Origin: Neobacillus sp. SuZ13
GTDB lineage: Bacteria; Bacillota; Bacilli; Bacillales; Cytobacillaceae
Direction: 5' to 3'
NCBI RefSeq assembly: GCF_030123365.1
Contig: NZ_CP126107.1
Span: 2,155,501 to 2,219,500, forward strand
Length of the DNA: 64,000 bases
Part shown: positions 53,151 to 62,488 of the stretch, piece after piece
Layout: the number at the start of each line of letters is the position of its first letter
How positions within the stretch are numbered: the first letter of the stretch is position 1
The notes under the pieces: generated by a model
Database searches by the model: none
What the model saw: the letters and a program-made list of their open reading frames with translations, nothing else
What the model was told of the DNA's origin: nothing
Position numbers and translations under genes: made by a program

Positions 53151-55829
53151 ATGAAAGGAATCTTACAAGATTTGACCAATCAGAATAACAAAAATTATAT
53201 TCTTCCTTTTCTGTGGATGAGAGGGGAAGAGGAAGAAGTAATCAGAGAAGAAATGGCTAAAATCTATGAATGCGGAATAAGGGCTGTTTGTGTAGAGGCA
53301 AGGCCGCACCCTGATTTTGCAGGTCCTGGCTGGTGGCATGACCTCGATATCGTAATGGATGAGGCTAAGGAGCGTGGTATGCGTGTTTGGGTGTTAGATG
53401 ATGCCCATTTTCCAACTGGATATGCCAACGGTTTAATTGAAAACAAATATCCGGAACGAAAGAAAACCTATATTAACTATAATACTTTGGATATATTAGG
53501 AGCACAAAATGAGGTAACGGTACATATTCCGCCCATGTTAAAACCAAAAAGTTCCTGGCTTGATATTGGTAAAACGATCGACAAAGAAGAGCAGAAAAAC
53601 AATAAGTTAATAAGTATTGTTGCAGCAAAGTTAGTAACAGACGGGATTATTCATGAAGAGTTAATTGATTTAACGGACAGTGTTGAAGGTGATTTCTTGA
53701 CATGCACCCTACCAGAAGGTCCATGGAGACTTTATGTCGTTTATGAAACGAAAACAGATGGCGGCAACCCGAAATATATTAATATGATCGATGAAGATTC
53801 TGTCAGTACGCAACTTGAAGCTGTATATGAACCCCATTATGCACGTTACAAAGATGAGTTTGGAAAGACATTTGCCGGGTTCTTTTCTGATGAACCAGCT
53901 TTCGGTAATGTAAATGGATTTGACTTTAATGAATCGATTGGTAGAAAAGATATGCCATTACCTTGGAGTGAAGAAGCAAAAACTATGCTTACAGACGCTC
54001 TAGGAGAGAATTGGCGATTGTACCTGCCCTATTTATGGAATAGCTCTGAAGAAATGAATCAAAGTGTCTATACTCGATATACATATATGGATATCGTTAC
54101 TCGTTTATATAAAAAGAACTTCAGTAATCAACTAGGAAAATGGTGTGAAGATCATAATGTTGAATACATTGGCCATGTTATTGAGGATAATGATCAGCAT
54201 AGCCGTTTAGGAAGCGGTGCGGGCCATTTCTTTCGAGCATTATCTGGCCAGCATATGTCTGGAATTGATGTCATTGGCGGTCAAGTGATTTTTGGCGGTG
54301 CCGGTCTAGAGAGAAGGGGAGTCTTCAAAGGAGATGGAGAATTCTATCATTATACTTTAGGAAAGCTAGGTTCTTCTTATGGTCATCTTGACCCAAAGAA
54401 AAAAGGGAGAACCATGTGTGAACTTTTTGGAGCTTATGGTTGGAAGCTTGGAGTCAGGGATATGAAGTATATTTTGGACCACTTGATTGTCCGTGGGATT
54501 AATTATCTTGTTCCACACGCTTTTTCGATGCGTGAATATCCTGACTTTGATTGTCCGCCCCATTTTTATGCACGTGGACATAATCCGCAGTTCAAACATT
54601 TTGCTCATTTGATGCAATACGCGAATCGCTTATGTCATCTTTTTAATGACGGTACCCACGTCGCCCCTGTTGCTGTTTTATACCACGGTGAGAGCGAATG
54701 GACCGGGGAATATATGAAAATGCAAAAACCAGCTAGAGTTCTAACTGAAAATCAGATTGATTTTGATTTTGTTCCAATGGATATTTTACATGATTTAACT
54801 TCCTATAACGGAAAGTTAGAGAATCAACAGTTAAGTATTAACGGTGAAGAGTTTAAATGTTTGGTGATACCATATAGTCAATATATTACAAAAGAGTTGG
54901 CTTCTTTTATTAAAAATTCAGTCGGCTTGGAAATTATTTTTGTAGATGGCAGACCGCAAGGGATTTCTAATGTGGTAGACCAAAAGGAAGCAGCCGAACT
55001 TTTACGAGCAACGGAAGAATATAAGGTGATCCCATTGAACAATTTGGCGAATGAACTGAAAGTCTTAGGAATTTATGATATTCAATTAAAGAAGCCATTT
55101 AAGGATTTAACTTACTATCATTATAGGAAAGAGATTAATATTTACATGTTCCAAAATGAATCCGCACATGAGACCTTTAGCGGCGAGATTGAATTATCGC
55201 TTGGGGAGTCTGCCATTGTTTATAACGGTCTTGAAAATAAATTTGAAAAGCTTCCATTTAGAAAAGACAATGGAAATGATATTATTTATTTGAAGTTAAA
55301 GCCATATGAATCATGTGTTGTATTTGCATGTTCTGAGGAACAAGCCGACAATTGCGAAACATATATTCCATATTCTACTAAACTTTGTAGTTGTAAAACT
55401 AGCCTAGATTTATCATCTGATTGGAATTATTCTTTGGTCAATAACAAGGAATATCCGAATTTTGGTGAAGTAAATCTCATGAAGGAACTCATTCCGATTT
55501 CAAAACAAGATCCAACTTATACGGGTATCATTAGGTACGAAAAAACCTTCGAAATAGAGGGAATATCAAAGCAGGGGATAATAGCTTTTGATCATATTTA
55601 TGAAGCAGCAGAGTTATGGATCAACGATGAATATGCAGGCATAAAGGTTTGCCCGCCATATGTATTTGAAGTGGCAAAATATTTAAGGAAAGGTACCAAT
55701 ACCGTTCGTGTCGAAGTGGCCACTACCTTAGATCGAGATCGTTTCAATCATCCAGAACCACCATTTATTGTTTGGCACGACGCAATTGATCCAACAGGAA
55801 TATTTGGAAAAATAACTTTATGGACGTAA
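53151..55829 (+). CDS. GH106-like glycoside hydrolase (alpha-L-rhamnosidase type)
   Basis: An 892-residue cytoplasmic protein without signal peptide. The start (ILPFLWMRGEEEEVIREEMAKI, ARPHPDFAGPGWWHDLDIVMDEAKERGMRVWVLDDAHFPTGYANG) matches the GH106/PF17132 pattern. HVIEDNDQHSRLGSGAGHFFRA and a C-terminal GH2-like sugar-binding module (YTGIIRYEKTFEIEG ... AAELWINDEYAGIKVCPPYVFEV ... GIFGKITLW) follow. It would remove rhamnose or another deoxysugar from imported glycosides before C-deglycosylation (inference). AGGAGGTACATC precedes ATG 53151. Confidence 0.8.
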   Translation: MKGILQDLTNQNNKNYILPFLWMRGEEEEVIREEMAKIYECGIRAVCVEARPHPDFAGPGWWHDLDIVMDEAKERGMRVWVLDDAHFPTGYANGLIENKYPERKKTYINYNTLDILGAQNEVTVHIPPMLKPKSSWLDIGKTIDKEEQKNNKLISIVAAKLVTDGIIHEELIDLTDSVEGDFLTCTLPEGPWRLYVVYETKTDGGNPKYINMIDEDSVSTQLEAVYEPHYARYKDEFGKTFAGFFSDEPAFGNVNGFDFNESIGRKDMPLPWSEEAKTMLTDALGENWRLYLPYLWNSSEEMNQSVYTRYTYMDIVTRLYKKNFSNQLGKWCEDHNVEYIGHVIEDNDQHSRLGSGAGHFFRALSGQHMSGIDVIGGQVIFGGAGLERRGVFKGDGEFYHYTLGKLGSSYGHLDPKKKGRTMCELFGAYGWKLGVRDMKYILDHLIVRGINYLVPHAFSMREYPDFDCPPHFYARGHNPQFKHFAHLMQYANRLCHLFNDGTHVAPVAVLYHGESEWTGEYMKMQKPARVLTENQIDFDFVPMDILHDLTSYNGKLENQQLSINGEEFKCLVIPYSQYITKELASFIKNSVGLEIIFVDGRPQGISNVVDQKEAAELLRATEEYKVIPLNNLANELKVLGIYDIQLKKPFKDLTYYHYRKEINIYMFQNESAHETFSGEIELSLGESAIVYNGLENKFEKLPFRKDNGNDIIYLKLKPYESCVVFACSEEQADNCETYIPYSTKLCSCKTSLDLSSDWNYSLVNNKEYPNFGEVNLMKELIPISKQDPTYTGIIRYEKTFEIEGISKQGIIAFDHIYEAAELWINDEYAGIKVCPPYVFEVAKYLRKGTNTVRVEVATTLDRDRFNHPEPPFIVWHDAIDPTGIFGKITLWT

Positions 55830-55839
55830 AGATAGGTGA

Positions 55840-55872
55840 GGTGTGATACAAAGTGTATCGCACCTTTTTTCT
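55840..55872 (+). terminator. Terminator
   Basis: AGGTGTGATACA pairs with TGTATCGCACCT around AAG, followed by six Ts. Confidence 0.88.
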
Positions 55873-55893
55873 GTTACTATCATCATTTTTCAA

Positions 55894-56044
55894 ATAGATT
55901 AAAAATAACAGTCTAATATTTATCCTATTTATAATTTTGATAAAAGAAAATGATAAAAAAGACGAAAATCTATACCTGAGAAGGTTAATTAAAGAAAGGG
56001 AACATCTGAAAAAAGAGGTTAAGATATATATGTAAGCGGAATCA
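55894..56044 (+). promoter_or_regulatory. Shared operator and cre-like site upstream of the pair-2 operon
   Basis: An inverted repeat with left arm AGATTAAAAAT (about 55897) and right arm ending TATCCT (about 55926). A second box with GACGAAAATCTATACCTG (about 55961-55978) and a cre-like TGTAAGCGGAATCA (56031-56044) follow. The same three parts in the same order occur upstream of pair 3. Positions may be off by one base. Confidence 0.6.
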
Positions 56045-56087
56045 ATAGATAAAACTTGATAGAAACATAGGAGGAGGAACAGACAGC

Positions 56088-56993
56088 ATGAAACTTGGAT
56101 TCAACAGCGCAATATTGAGTGAATGCAGCTTTGAAGAAGTAATTGACTATGCAGCTAATAATGAATTTTCATGTGTGGAGATATGTGCATGGCCGATTGG
56201 GAAAGCTGCTCGAAAATATGCCGGTGTTACCCATATTGATGTTGATAACTTGAATGTGGATTACATCAAAAATTATAGCGAAGCAAAAGGAATCAAAATT
56301 TCCGCCATTGCTTATTATCCCAATGCATTAGATGAGGATCCAGAAAAAAGTGATTACTATGCAGCACATATAAAAAAATGCATCGAAGCGGCTAAGAAGC
56401 TTGATATTAACATGGTAACTACCTTTATTGGTAGGAACCAAAAGAAAACAGTAGAAGAAAATTTGGAAATAATGACTTCTGTTTGGAAGCCTATCGTGGA
56501 GTACGCTGATGAACTGGGAGTGAAAATTGCGATTGAAAACTGTCCTATGTTATTTACCACAGATGAGTGGCCTGGCGGACAAAACCTGATGACAACACCA
56601 GCCATCTTCCGACGTGTCTTTGAAGTTATTCCAAATAAAAATTTCGGATTAAATTTTGATCCATCGCATTTTGTTTGGCAGCAAATGGATTACATCAAGC
56701 CAATCTATGAATTCCAAGAGCGGATTTTCCATATCCACTTTAAAGATATAAAGGTATACGAGGATCGCTTAAACGATGTTGGAATCATGGCATCTCCGCT
56801 TGAATACATCTCACCTAAATTACCTGGTCTAGGGGATGTCAATTGGGGAAAATATGTATCTGCCTTAACAGATATCGGTTACCGCGGATATGCCGTCATT
56901 GAAGTAGAGGACAAAGCATTCGAAGATTCACTTAAATCTAAAAAAGATTCTATTAAAATTAGTAAAAACTATTTGAGTCAGTTTTTTGCTTAA
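56088..56993 (+). CDS. Sugar isomerase/epimerase (xylose-isomerase-like barrel)
   Basis: A 301-residue TIM barrel. VKIAIENCPMLF (Glu), FGLNFDPSHFVW (Asp/His), IFHIHFKDIKV (His) and GYAVIEVEDKAF (Glu) are the metal-site positions of tagatose-3-epimerase-like enzymes. GGAGGAGGAAC precedes ATG 56088. First gene of the operon with a dehydrogenase and C-deglycosidase pair 2, so a role on the keto sugar product is likely. Confidence 0.82.
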   Translation: MKLGFNSAILSECSFEEVIDYAANNEFSCVEICAWPIGKAARKYAGVTHIDVDNLNVDYIKNYSEAKGIKISAIAYYPNALDEDPEKSDYYAAHIKKCIEAAKKLDINMVTTFIGRNQKKTVEENLEIMTSVWKPIVEYADELGVKIAIENCPMLFTTDEWPGGQNLMTTPAIFRRVFEVIPNKNFGLNFDPSHFVWQQMDYIKPIYEFQERIFHIHFKDIKVYEDRLNDVGIMASPLEYISPKLPGLGDVNWGKYVSALTDIGYRGYAVIEVEDKAFEDSLKSKKDSIKISKNYLSQFFA

Positions 56994-57059
56994 ATAGCTT
57001 ATCAATATTTTAATCAAATCAATCATTTATTTAATGAAGAAAAAGGAGAAGGATAAATT

Positions 57060-58184
57060 ATGGGTAAATTAAAAATCGGTATTATTGGCTGCGGTGGTAT
57101 TGCAAATCAAAAGCATTTTCCAGCATTATCAGAATTAAAAGATATGATCGAAATCGTTGCGTTTTGTGATATCGTCGTTGAACGTGCTGAAAAAGCAGCG
57201 AAAGAATTTGGAACACCAGATGCTAAAGTTTACGAAGACTACCATGAGCTATTGAAGGATGAATCGATCGATCTTGTACATGTACTAACACCGAATGTGA
57301 GCCATAGCCCAATTACGGTTGCAGCCTTTGAAGCAGGCAAGCATGTTATGTGTGAAAAACCAATGGCTCATACTACAGAAGCTGCTCAAAAAATGATCGA
57401 CGCTTGGAAAAAATCCGGCAAGAAATTCACCATTGGTTATCAAAACCGATTCCGTCCAGAAGTACAATCTCTTCATAAAGCATGTGAAAAAAATGAGCTT
57501 GGGGATATCTATTTTGCAAAAGCACATGCCCTTCGCCGCCGTGCCGTACCAACTTGGGGAGTGTTTCCTGATAAATCTCAACAAGGCGGAGGTCCATTAA
57601 TCGATATCGGTACACATGCTCTCGACATTACTTTATGGATGATGGATAATTACAAACCAGTTTCTGTAACAGGTTCTGTTTTCAATAAATTAGGTCATTT
57701 ACCGGAAGCCGTTGAAGGAAATATGTTCGGTCCATGGGATCCGGAAACGTTTGAGGTAGAGGACTCCGCGTTTGGTTATATCAAAATGGAAAATGGAGCA
57801 ACAATTTTCCTTGAATCATCTTGGGCGCTTAACGTTTTAGAATCTAGAGAGGCTGCTACTACTCTTTGCGGAACAAAGTCTGGAGCACAAATCAATTCCG
57901 GCATGAGCTTCCGTACCAATGAGTTAGTTTATAATTCCTCACGCAATGGTATGTTAACAGAAGAGAAAAATTCCGCAGGTGGTGCAATTGCGTTCTTTGA
58001 AGGCGGATCAAATAAGCCAGAGGTCCTAGAAGCAAAACAATGGTTAGAGGCTGTAAAATATGATAAAGAACCACTTGTAAAACCAGAACAAGCATTTGTG
58101 GTAACGAAAATTTTAGATGCGGTTTATAAATCTGCAGAAACTGGTAAGGAAATTGTTTTTGAGGAAGAGACTGTTTTAAGCTAA
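57060..58184 (+). CDS. Gfo/Idh/MocA-family oxidoreductase 2 (DgpA-like candidate)
   Basis: A 374-residue NAD(P)-dependent dehydrogenase: IGIIGCGGIANQKHFPAL (nucleotide loop), VMCEKPMAHT (EKP) and GGGPLIDIGTHALDITLWMMD. Its immediate downstream genes are the beta and alpha chains of a C-deglycosidase, the gene order expected for a C-glycoside 3-oxidase that prepares the substrate for elimination. AAAAAGGAGAAGG precedes ATG 57060. Confidence 0.87.
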   Translation: MGKLKIGIIGCGGIANQKHFPALSELKDMIEIVAFCDIVVERAEKAAKEFGTPDAKVYEDYHELLKDESIDLVHVLTPNVSHSPITVAAFEAGKHVMCEKPMAHTTEAAQKMIDAWKKSGKKFTIGYQNRFRPEVQSLHKACEKNELGDIYFAKAHALRRRAVPTWGVFPDKSQQGGGPLIDIGTHALDITLWMMDNYKPVSVTGSVFNKLGHLPEAVEGNMFGPWDPETFEVEDSAFGYIKMENGATIFLESSWALNVLESREAATTLCGTKSGAQINSGMSFRTNELVYNSSRNGMLTEEKNSAGGAIAFFEGGSNKPEVLEAKQWLEAVKYDKEPLVKPEQAFVVTKILDAVYKSAETGKEIVFEEETVLS

Positions 58185-58198
58185 TAGGAGGTGTAAAC

Positions 58199-58654
58199 AT
58201 GGCATTTAGTATGAAACTGCCATTCGTCGATGTCGTTTGTGATAATAGTCTGAAAAACACATACGTGAATGGGAAAAAGTTGGGATATGAATTCCAAATC
58301 CGTTTAAGTAACTATCGTGGACATTATTTATCCTGTATTGAGGAATTTGCTGTTACGGTTGATGGCAAGGAAGTTAATACAGATCATCTAACTTTTACTC
58401 TTAATGGCAAAGAGTTTACAGTAAGACAGCTTCCAAGTCTGGTTTCAGAGTTTTGGAATTTAATAGAACCCGCTACAATTAATGTTTATCAACCAGGGGG
58501 ACTGTCTGAAGGGGATCATCAAATTGATGTAAAGTTAATGTTACGAATCCCATATATGGCAGTTCCAGGAAGAAAGATTGAACGCGAATATGCTGTACTA
58601 GATTCTTGTGGCAGTAAAACACTAGCGATAAGAGAGGAGGTTATAGCCAAATGA
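58199..58654 (+). CDS. C-glycoside deglycosidase beta subunit, pair 2 (DUF6379)
   Basis: A 151-residue DUF6379 subunit: LGYEFQIRLSNYRGHYLSCIEEFAVTVDGKEV, FWNLIEPATINVYQPGGLSEGDHQIDVKLMLRIPYMAVPG. Longer than the other two copies by about 20 residues, mostly at the ends. AGGAGGTGTAAAC precedes ATG 58199. It overlaps the alpha gene by 4 nt (ATGA), so the chains are translationally coupled. Confidence 0.87.
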   Translation: MAFSMKLPFVDVVCDNSLKNTYVNGKKLGYEFQIRLSNYRGHYLSCIEEFAVTVDGKEVNTDHLTFTLNGKEFTVRQLPSLVSEFWNLIEPATINVYQPGGLSEGDHQIDVKLMLRIPYMAVPGRKIEREYAVLDSCGSKTLAIREEVIAK

Positions 58655-59622
58655 GTAATATTAAGTTAGGTGTTTCTTTATATAGCTTCACAGATGAGTA
58701 TGTAAAAGGCAAATTTACATTAGAAGACTGTATTCGTACGGCAGCTGAATATGGAGCAGAAGGATTTGAATTGGTAGGAACCCAAATGCTGCCTTCTTAT
58801 CCATATGTAAGTGACAAGGTGTTAAATGAATTTAAAGCGATGACGAATCACTATGGAATTGAATTTGTGTCCTACGGAGCAAATGCGGACCGGGGCTTAA
58901 GATCCGATCGTGATTTAACGGATGATGAATTGCTTCAATCGGCGATTATTGATTTGAAAACGGCCAAAAAATTAGGCTGTAAGATCATGCGTGCCCAGTA
59001 TCTTTTATCGCCGGCAGCATTCAGCAAATTAGCCCCTTACGCTGAAGCTTATGGGATTAAGGTAGGAATTGAAATTCATAATCCTGAGACACCAACATCA
59101 CCAAATATCCAAAAATATGTGGAAGTAATTGAGAAAACAGGATCTAAATATCTAGGATTTGTAACAGACTTTGGAACTTTTGCAACTCGCCCAAATAAAC
59201 CACATTGGGATGAGGCTTTAGCTAATGGAGCTCCGCTTGAATTGCTGGAAATGGCTGCGCAATTACGCTATGATGATGTGCCTAGAGAGGAAGCAAGACA
59301 ACTGTTGCTTGATGCTGGTGCCAATGGTCCAGTAATGGGTGCACTTCAGGGAATGTATGGGTTTGTTACATTCTATAATGAGCCTGATTTAGAAGGGTTA
59401 AAGAAAATCATGCCATACAATATCCACTTCCATGGAAAATTCCATTATATCGATGAGAATCTTGAGGAAGCGAGTATTCCGTATCAGGACATTTTACCAA
59501 TTATCCAAAATTCTGATTTTGACGGTTATATTATGGCAGAATACGAGGATCATTTATCGGGAAGGGCTTTACTAATGACGAAGCGTCTTTTGGATTTGGA
59601 AAGAAAAATACTAACTAGATAA
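58651..59622 (+). CDS. C-glycoside deglycosidase alpha subunit, pair 2
   Basis: A 323-residue TIM barrel close to DgpB-like alpha chains. Predicted metal ligands: KVGIEIHNPETP (Glu), FVTDFGTFA (Asp), NIHFHGKFHYI (His), YIMAEYEDHL (Glu). Here the order is beta then alpha, the reverse of pairs 1 and 3. The start ATG 58651 lies in the beta stop. Confidence 0.86.
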   Translation: MSNIKLGVSLYSFTDEYVKGKFTLEDCIRTAAEYGAEGFELVGTQMLPSYPYVSDKVLNEFKAMTNHYGIEFVSYGANADRGLRSDRDLTDDELLQSAIIDLKTAKKLGCKIMRAQYLLSPAAFSKLAPYAEAYGIKVGIEIHNPETPTSPNIQKYVEVIEKTGSKYLGFVTDFGTFATRPNKPHWDEALANGAPLELLEMAAQLRYDDVPREEARQLLLDAGANGPVMGALQGMYGFVTFYNEPDLEGLKKIMPYNIHFHGKFHYIDENLEEASIPYQDILPIIQNSDFDGYIMAEYEDHLSGRALLMTKRLLDLERKILTR

Positions 59623-59628
59623 ATTGAG

Positions 59629-59658
59629 AGAATACAGGTGAATTTCACCTGTATTCTT
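59629..59658 (+). terminator. Terminator between pair 2 and the ROK gene
   Basis: GAATACAGGTGAA / TTCACCTGTATTC with TTTA tail; it may reduce expression of the kinase. Confidence 0.65.
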
Positions 59659-59676
59659 TACTAAGGCGGGAGAAAA

Positions 59677-60642
59677 ATGAAGAAATTAATTGGGATCGAT
59701 TTAGGTGGCACAACAGTTAAATTTGCCATTTTGACAGAAGAAGGGGAGATCCAACAAAAGTGGAGCATTGAGACAGATATTCAAAATGAGGGAAAGAATA
59801 TCGTTCCTAGCATTATTGAATCTATTAATCACCGTATAGAATTATATGGTCTTGTAGCTGATGAATTCCTGGGAATTGGAATGGGTTCACCTGGAACAGT
59901 AGATCGCGAAAGAGGAACTGTGATTGGGGCATATAATTTAAATTGGAGTAATTTGCAGCCAGTGAAAGAATCGATTGAAGCTGGGACTGGAATTCCATTT
60001 TATATCGATAATGATGCGAATGTTGCTGCGTTAGGCGAGCGTTGGAAGGGTGCCGGTGAAAATGGTGCAGATGTGGTATTTGTTACACTTGGAACAGGTG
60101 TTGGCGGCGGAATTATCGCAGATGGCAATCTGATTCATGGCAAGGTTGGAGCAGGAGGAGAAATAGGACATATTAATGTAGAGCCAAATGGATATCATTG
60201 TACATGTGGAAATCAAGGCTGTTTGGAAACAGTGGCCAGTGCAACAGGTGTAGTACGTTTAGCCAGGGATTTTTCAGAAAGATATGCCGGTGAATCTGAA
60301 TTGAAGTGGTTAATTGATGATGGACAAGAAGTAACAGCAAAGACTGTATTTGATCATGCAAAACGGGGAGATAAATTGTCTTTAATTGTTGTAGACAAAT
60401 TTTATTTTTATTTAGGACTGGCTTGCGCCAATATTGGGAATATATTGAATCCTGAAACGGTTGTGATTGGCGGAGGAGTTTCAGCTGCAGGTGAGATGCT
60501 GTTAAAAGGGGTCCAAGATTACTTCCTTAAATTTGCATTTCCAACGGTTAAAACAAGTACGAAATTAAAACTGGCCCAACTAGGAAATGATGCAGGTGTC
60601 ATCGGTGCAGCATCGTTGGTTAAAGAATCCAGCAAGAGTTAA
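59677..60642 (+). CDS. ROK-family glucokinase
   Basis: A 321-residue sugar kinase. N-terminal phosphate loop IGIDLGGTTVKFAIL, catalytic Asp in IDNDANVAALGE, LGTGVGGGII and the zinc motif GHINVEPNGYHCTCGNQGCLE. It would phosphorylate the glucose released from glycosides. Ribosome binding site AAGGCGGGAGAAAA precedes ATG 59677. This may be in addition to a housekeeping glcK elsewhere. Confidence 0.9.
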   Translation: MKKLIGIDLGGTTVKFAILTEEGEIQQKWSIETDIQNEGKNIVPSIIESINHRIELYGLVADEFLGIGMGSPGTVDRERGTVIGAYNLNWSNLQPVKESIEAGTGIPFYIDNDANVAALGERWKGAGENGADVVFVTLGTGVGGGIIADGNLIHGKVGAGGEIGHINVEPNGYHCTCGNQGCLETVASATGVVRLARDFSERYAGESELKWLIDDGQEVTAKTVFDHAKRGDKLSLIVVDKFYFYLGLACANIGNILNPETVVIGGGVSAAGEMLLKGVQDYFLKFAFPTVKTSTKLKLAQLGNDAGVIGAASLVKESSKS

Positions 60643-60647
60643 CAAAT

Positions 60648-60692
60648 AAAAGATGCCAATTATTCAGTAAAGAATAAATTGGCATCTTTTTT
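60648..60692 (+). terminator. Terminator after the ROK gene
   Basis: AAAGATGCCAATTATTC-type arm pairs with GAATAAATTGGCATCTTT, followed by Ts. Confidence 0.88.
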
Positions 60693-60737
60693 ATTGTCTG
60701 TTGCTATGAAGTCCTCAGACAAAATTAGAAATAGTCA

Positions 60738-62171
60738 TTAATGCATTGGATTCATGGCTGAATGCTTGACGATAACGCGGCGGATGAAGAAGGCCATGGC
60801 GAGGCCGACCAGCGTCACGATCATCGCAAACAAGAACACATGCTGTGAGCCCACCGTCATAGCGTTAGCCATCTCGGTCTGCTGAGTCGGTGCAGAGGAG
60901 TCATGCAAATAGTTCTCCATTCCTGTCGTAAGAATGATGATTGCGATAGCTGTACCAATCGCACCCGCGACCTGCTGCAACGTGTTCATGACTGCTGTTC
61001 CGTGTGGGTATAGTGCAGGTGGCAGCTGGTTTAGGCCGTTGGTCTGTGCTGGCATCCACACCATGGAAATGCCGATCATTAATCCAATATGAAGGACGAC
61101 GATAAAAGCGATTGATGATGTGGGCGATATGCTGGAGAAAAACCATAACGTTACCGCAACGATAGCAAGTCCGGGAATAACGAGCCACTTCGGTCCATAC
61201 TTGTCAAATAAACGTCCCATCCGCGGTGATAAGATGCCGTTTAGCGCACTGCCCGGCAACAACATGAGACCGGCAGTAAACGCAGACAGTTTCATACCAT
61301 TTTGAAGAAACATTGGCAGAATAATCATGCTCGACAAAATGATCATCATGCACGAGAGCACCATAAGTAATCCTACATTGTACATTGGATACTTAAAGAC
61401 TCGCAGGTCCATCATCGGATCACTCATTGTGGTCTGGCGTAGTGTGAACAAAACGAGCGCGATTAACCCGATGGCAATCGAAGTAATCACGACCGTGCTG
61501 GTCCAACCCTCGGATCCTTCTCCTGCTTTGCTGAAACCAAAGACAATCCCTCCGAACCCGATGGTTGATAATGCCACGGACAGTAAGTCAATCCGAGGCT
61601 TTGTTACATCGGTGACATTTTCCAAATATTTCAGCCCTACAAACAGCCCAATAACCAAAAACGGCAGCGAGAGCCAGAAGATGTAGTGCCATGTAAAATA
61701 TTCGATTAGGAGACCTGCAACAGTTGGGCCAGTTGCCGGCGCGAACATGATTACAAGTCCGACGAAGCCCATCGCGGCTCCACGCTTCTCGGGTGGATAC
61801 ACGACGAGGATCGTATTGAACATGAGCGGAATCAAAAGACCCATGCCTGCCGCCTGTAGAACGCGAGCAACCATAAGCATTTCAAAGTTGAACGCGAGCG
61901 CCGCAATAACTGTGCCGACAATAGAGCTAGCAAGCGAACCAATAAACAATTGCCTCGTTGTAAACCATTGTAGCAGCAGGCCTGTCATCGGCATCAGAAT
62001 ACCGAGAGTAAGCAAAAATCCCGTCGTCAACCACTGTGCGGTTGCGGCCGAAATTTGAAACACATCCATTAAATTACTAATCGCAATGTTAAGTGCAGTC
62101 TCACTGAACATACCAACAAAACCGCAAATGAGCAGCGAAGCCATGATGGCACGCGTGTTATATTCCTTCAT
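60738..62171 (-). CDS. DHA2-family MFS drug efflux transporter (EmrB/QacA type)
   Basis: A 477-residue transporter with about 14 helices. ATAQWLTTGFLLTLGILMP (motif D-like), LMVARVLQAAGMGLLIPLMFN and GFVGLVIMFAPATGPTVAGLL (motif C) are typical. Its DNA is visibly richer in G and C than the neighbours, with many GCG/CGA/CAC codons, and it is on the opposite strand inside the C-glycoside locus, so it is probably a separate acquisition. It could export a toxic aglycone or unrelated drugs. Confidence 0.9.
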   Translation of the reverse strand: MKEYNTRAIMASLLICGFVGMFSETALNIAISNLMDVFQISAATAQWLTTGFLLTLGILMPMTGLLLQWFTTRQLFIGSLASSIVGTVIAALAFNFEMLMVARVLQAAGMGLLIPLMFNTILVVYPPEKRGAAMGFVGLVIMFAPATGPTVAGLLIEYFTWHYIFWLSLPFLVIGLFVGLKYLENVTDVTKPRIDLLSVALSTIGFGGIVFGFSKAGEGSEGWTSTVVITSIAIGLIALVLFTLRQTTMSDPMMDLRVFKYPMYNVGLLMVLSCMMIILSSMIILPMFLQNGMKLSAFTAGLMLLPGSALNGILSPRMGRLFDKYGPKWLVIPGLAIVAVTLWFFSSISPTSSIAFIVVLHIGLMIGISMVWMPAQTNGLNQLPPALYPHGTAVMNTLQQVAGAIGTAIAIIILTTGMENYLHDSSAPTQQTEMANAMTVGSQHVFLFAMIVTLVGLAMAFFIRRVIVKHSAMNPMH

Positions 62172-62311
62172 TAACCATACCCCTTCTCTCTTGAAAATTT
62201 TCTATATACGTTCCCCTGTAATCGGTCCGTTATTTGATACAATACAGGTCAAAAATATCCTAGTCAATAAATGAGTTTGTAGCTTTCATTGTAAAAAAGT
62301 ATCAATTGAAT

Positions 62312-62456
62312 GGATAAGAATTATACATTAATTTTTATCCTATATTTTTTAATAAAAAAATGGACGATAAAAGAAACAAAAATCTACATCTATAAAGTTA
62401 ATTTAACGAGAGGATTAAGTGATAACAAACGGTAAGATTGAATGTAGGCGGAATCA
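62312..62456 (+). promoter_or_regulatory. Shared operator and cre-like site upstream of pair 3
   Basis: Inverted repeat GGATAAGAAT (62312-62321), 9-bp spacer, ATTTTTATCC (62331-62340). Then a box with AAAAATCTACATCT (62366-62392) and TGTAGGCGGAATCA (62443-62456), the same order as upstream of the pair-2 operon. Confidence 0.6.
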
Positions 62457-62488
62457 TTTATTGAATGAAAAAAGGAGAGAAGGCTGAA

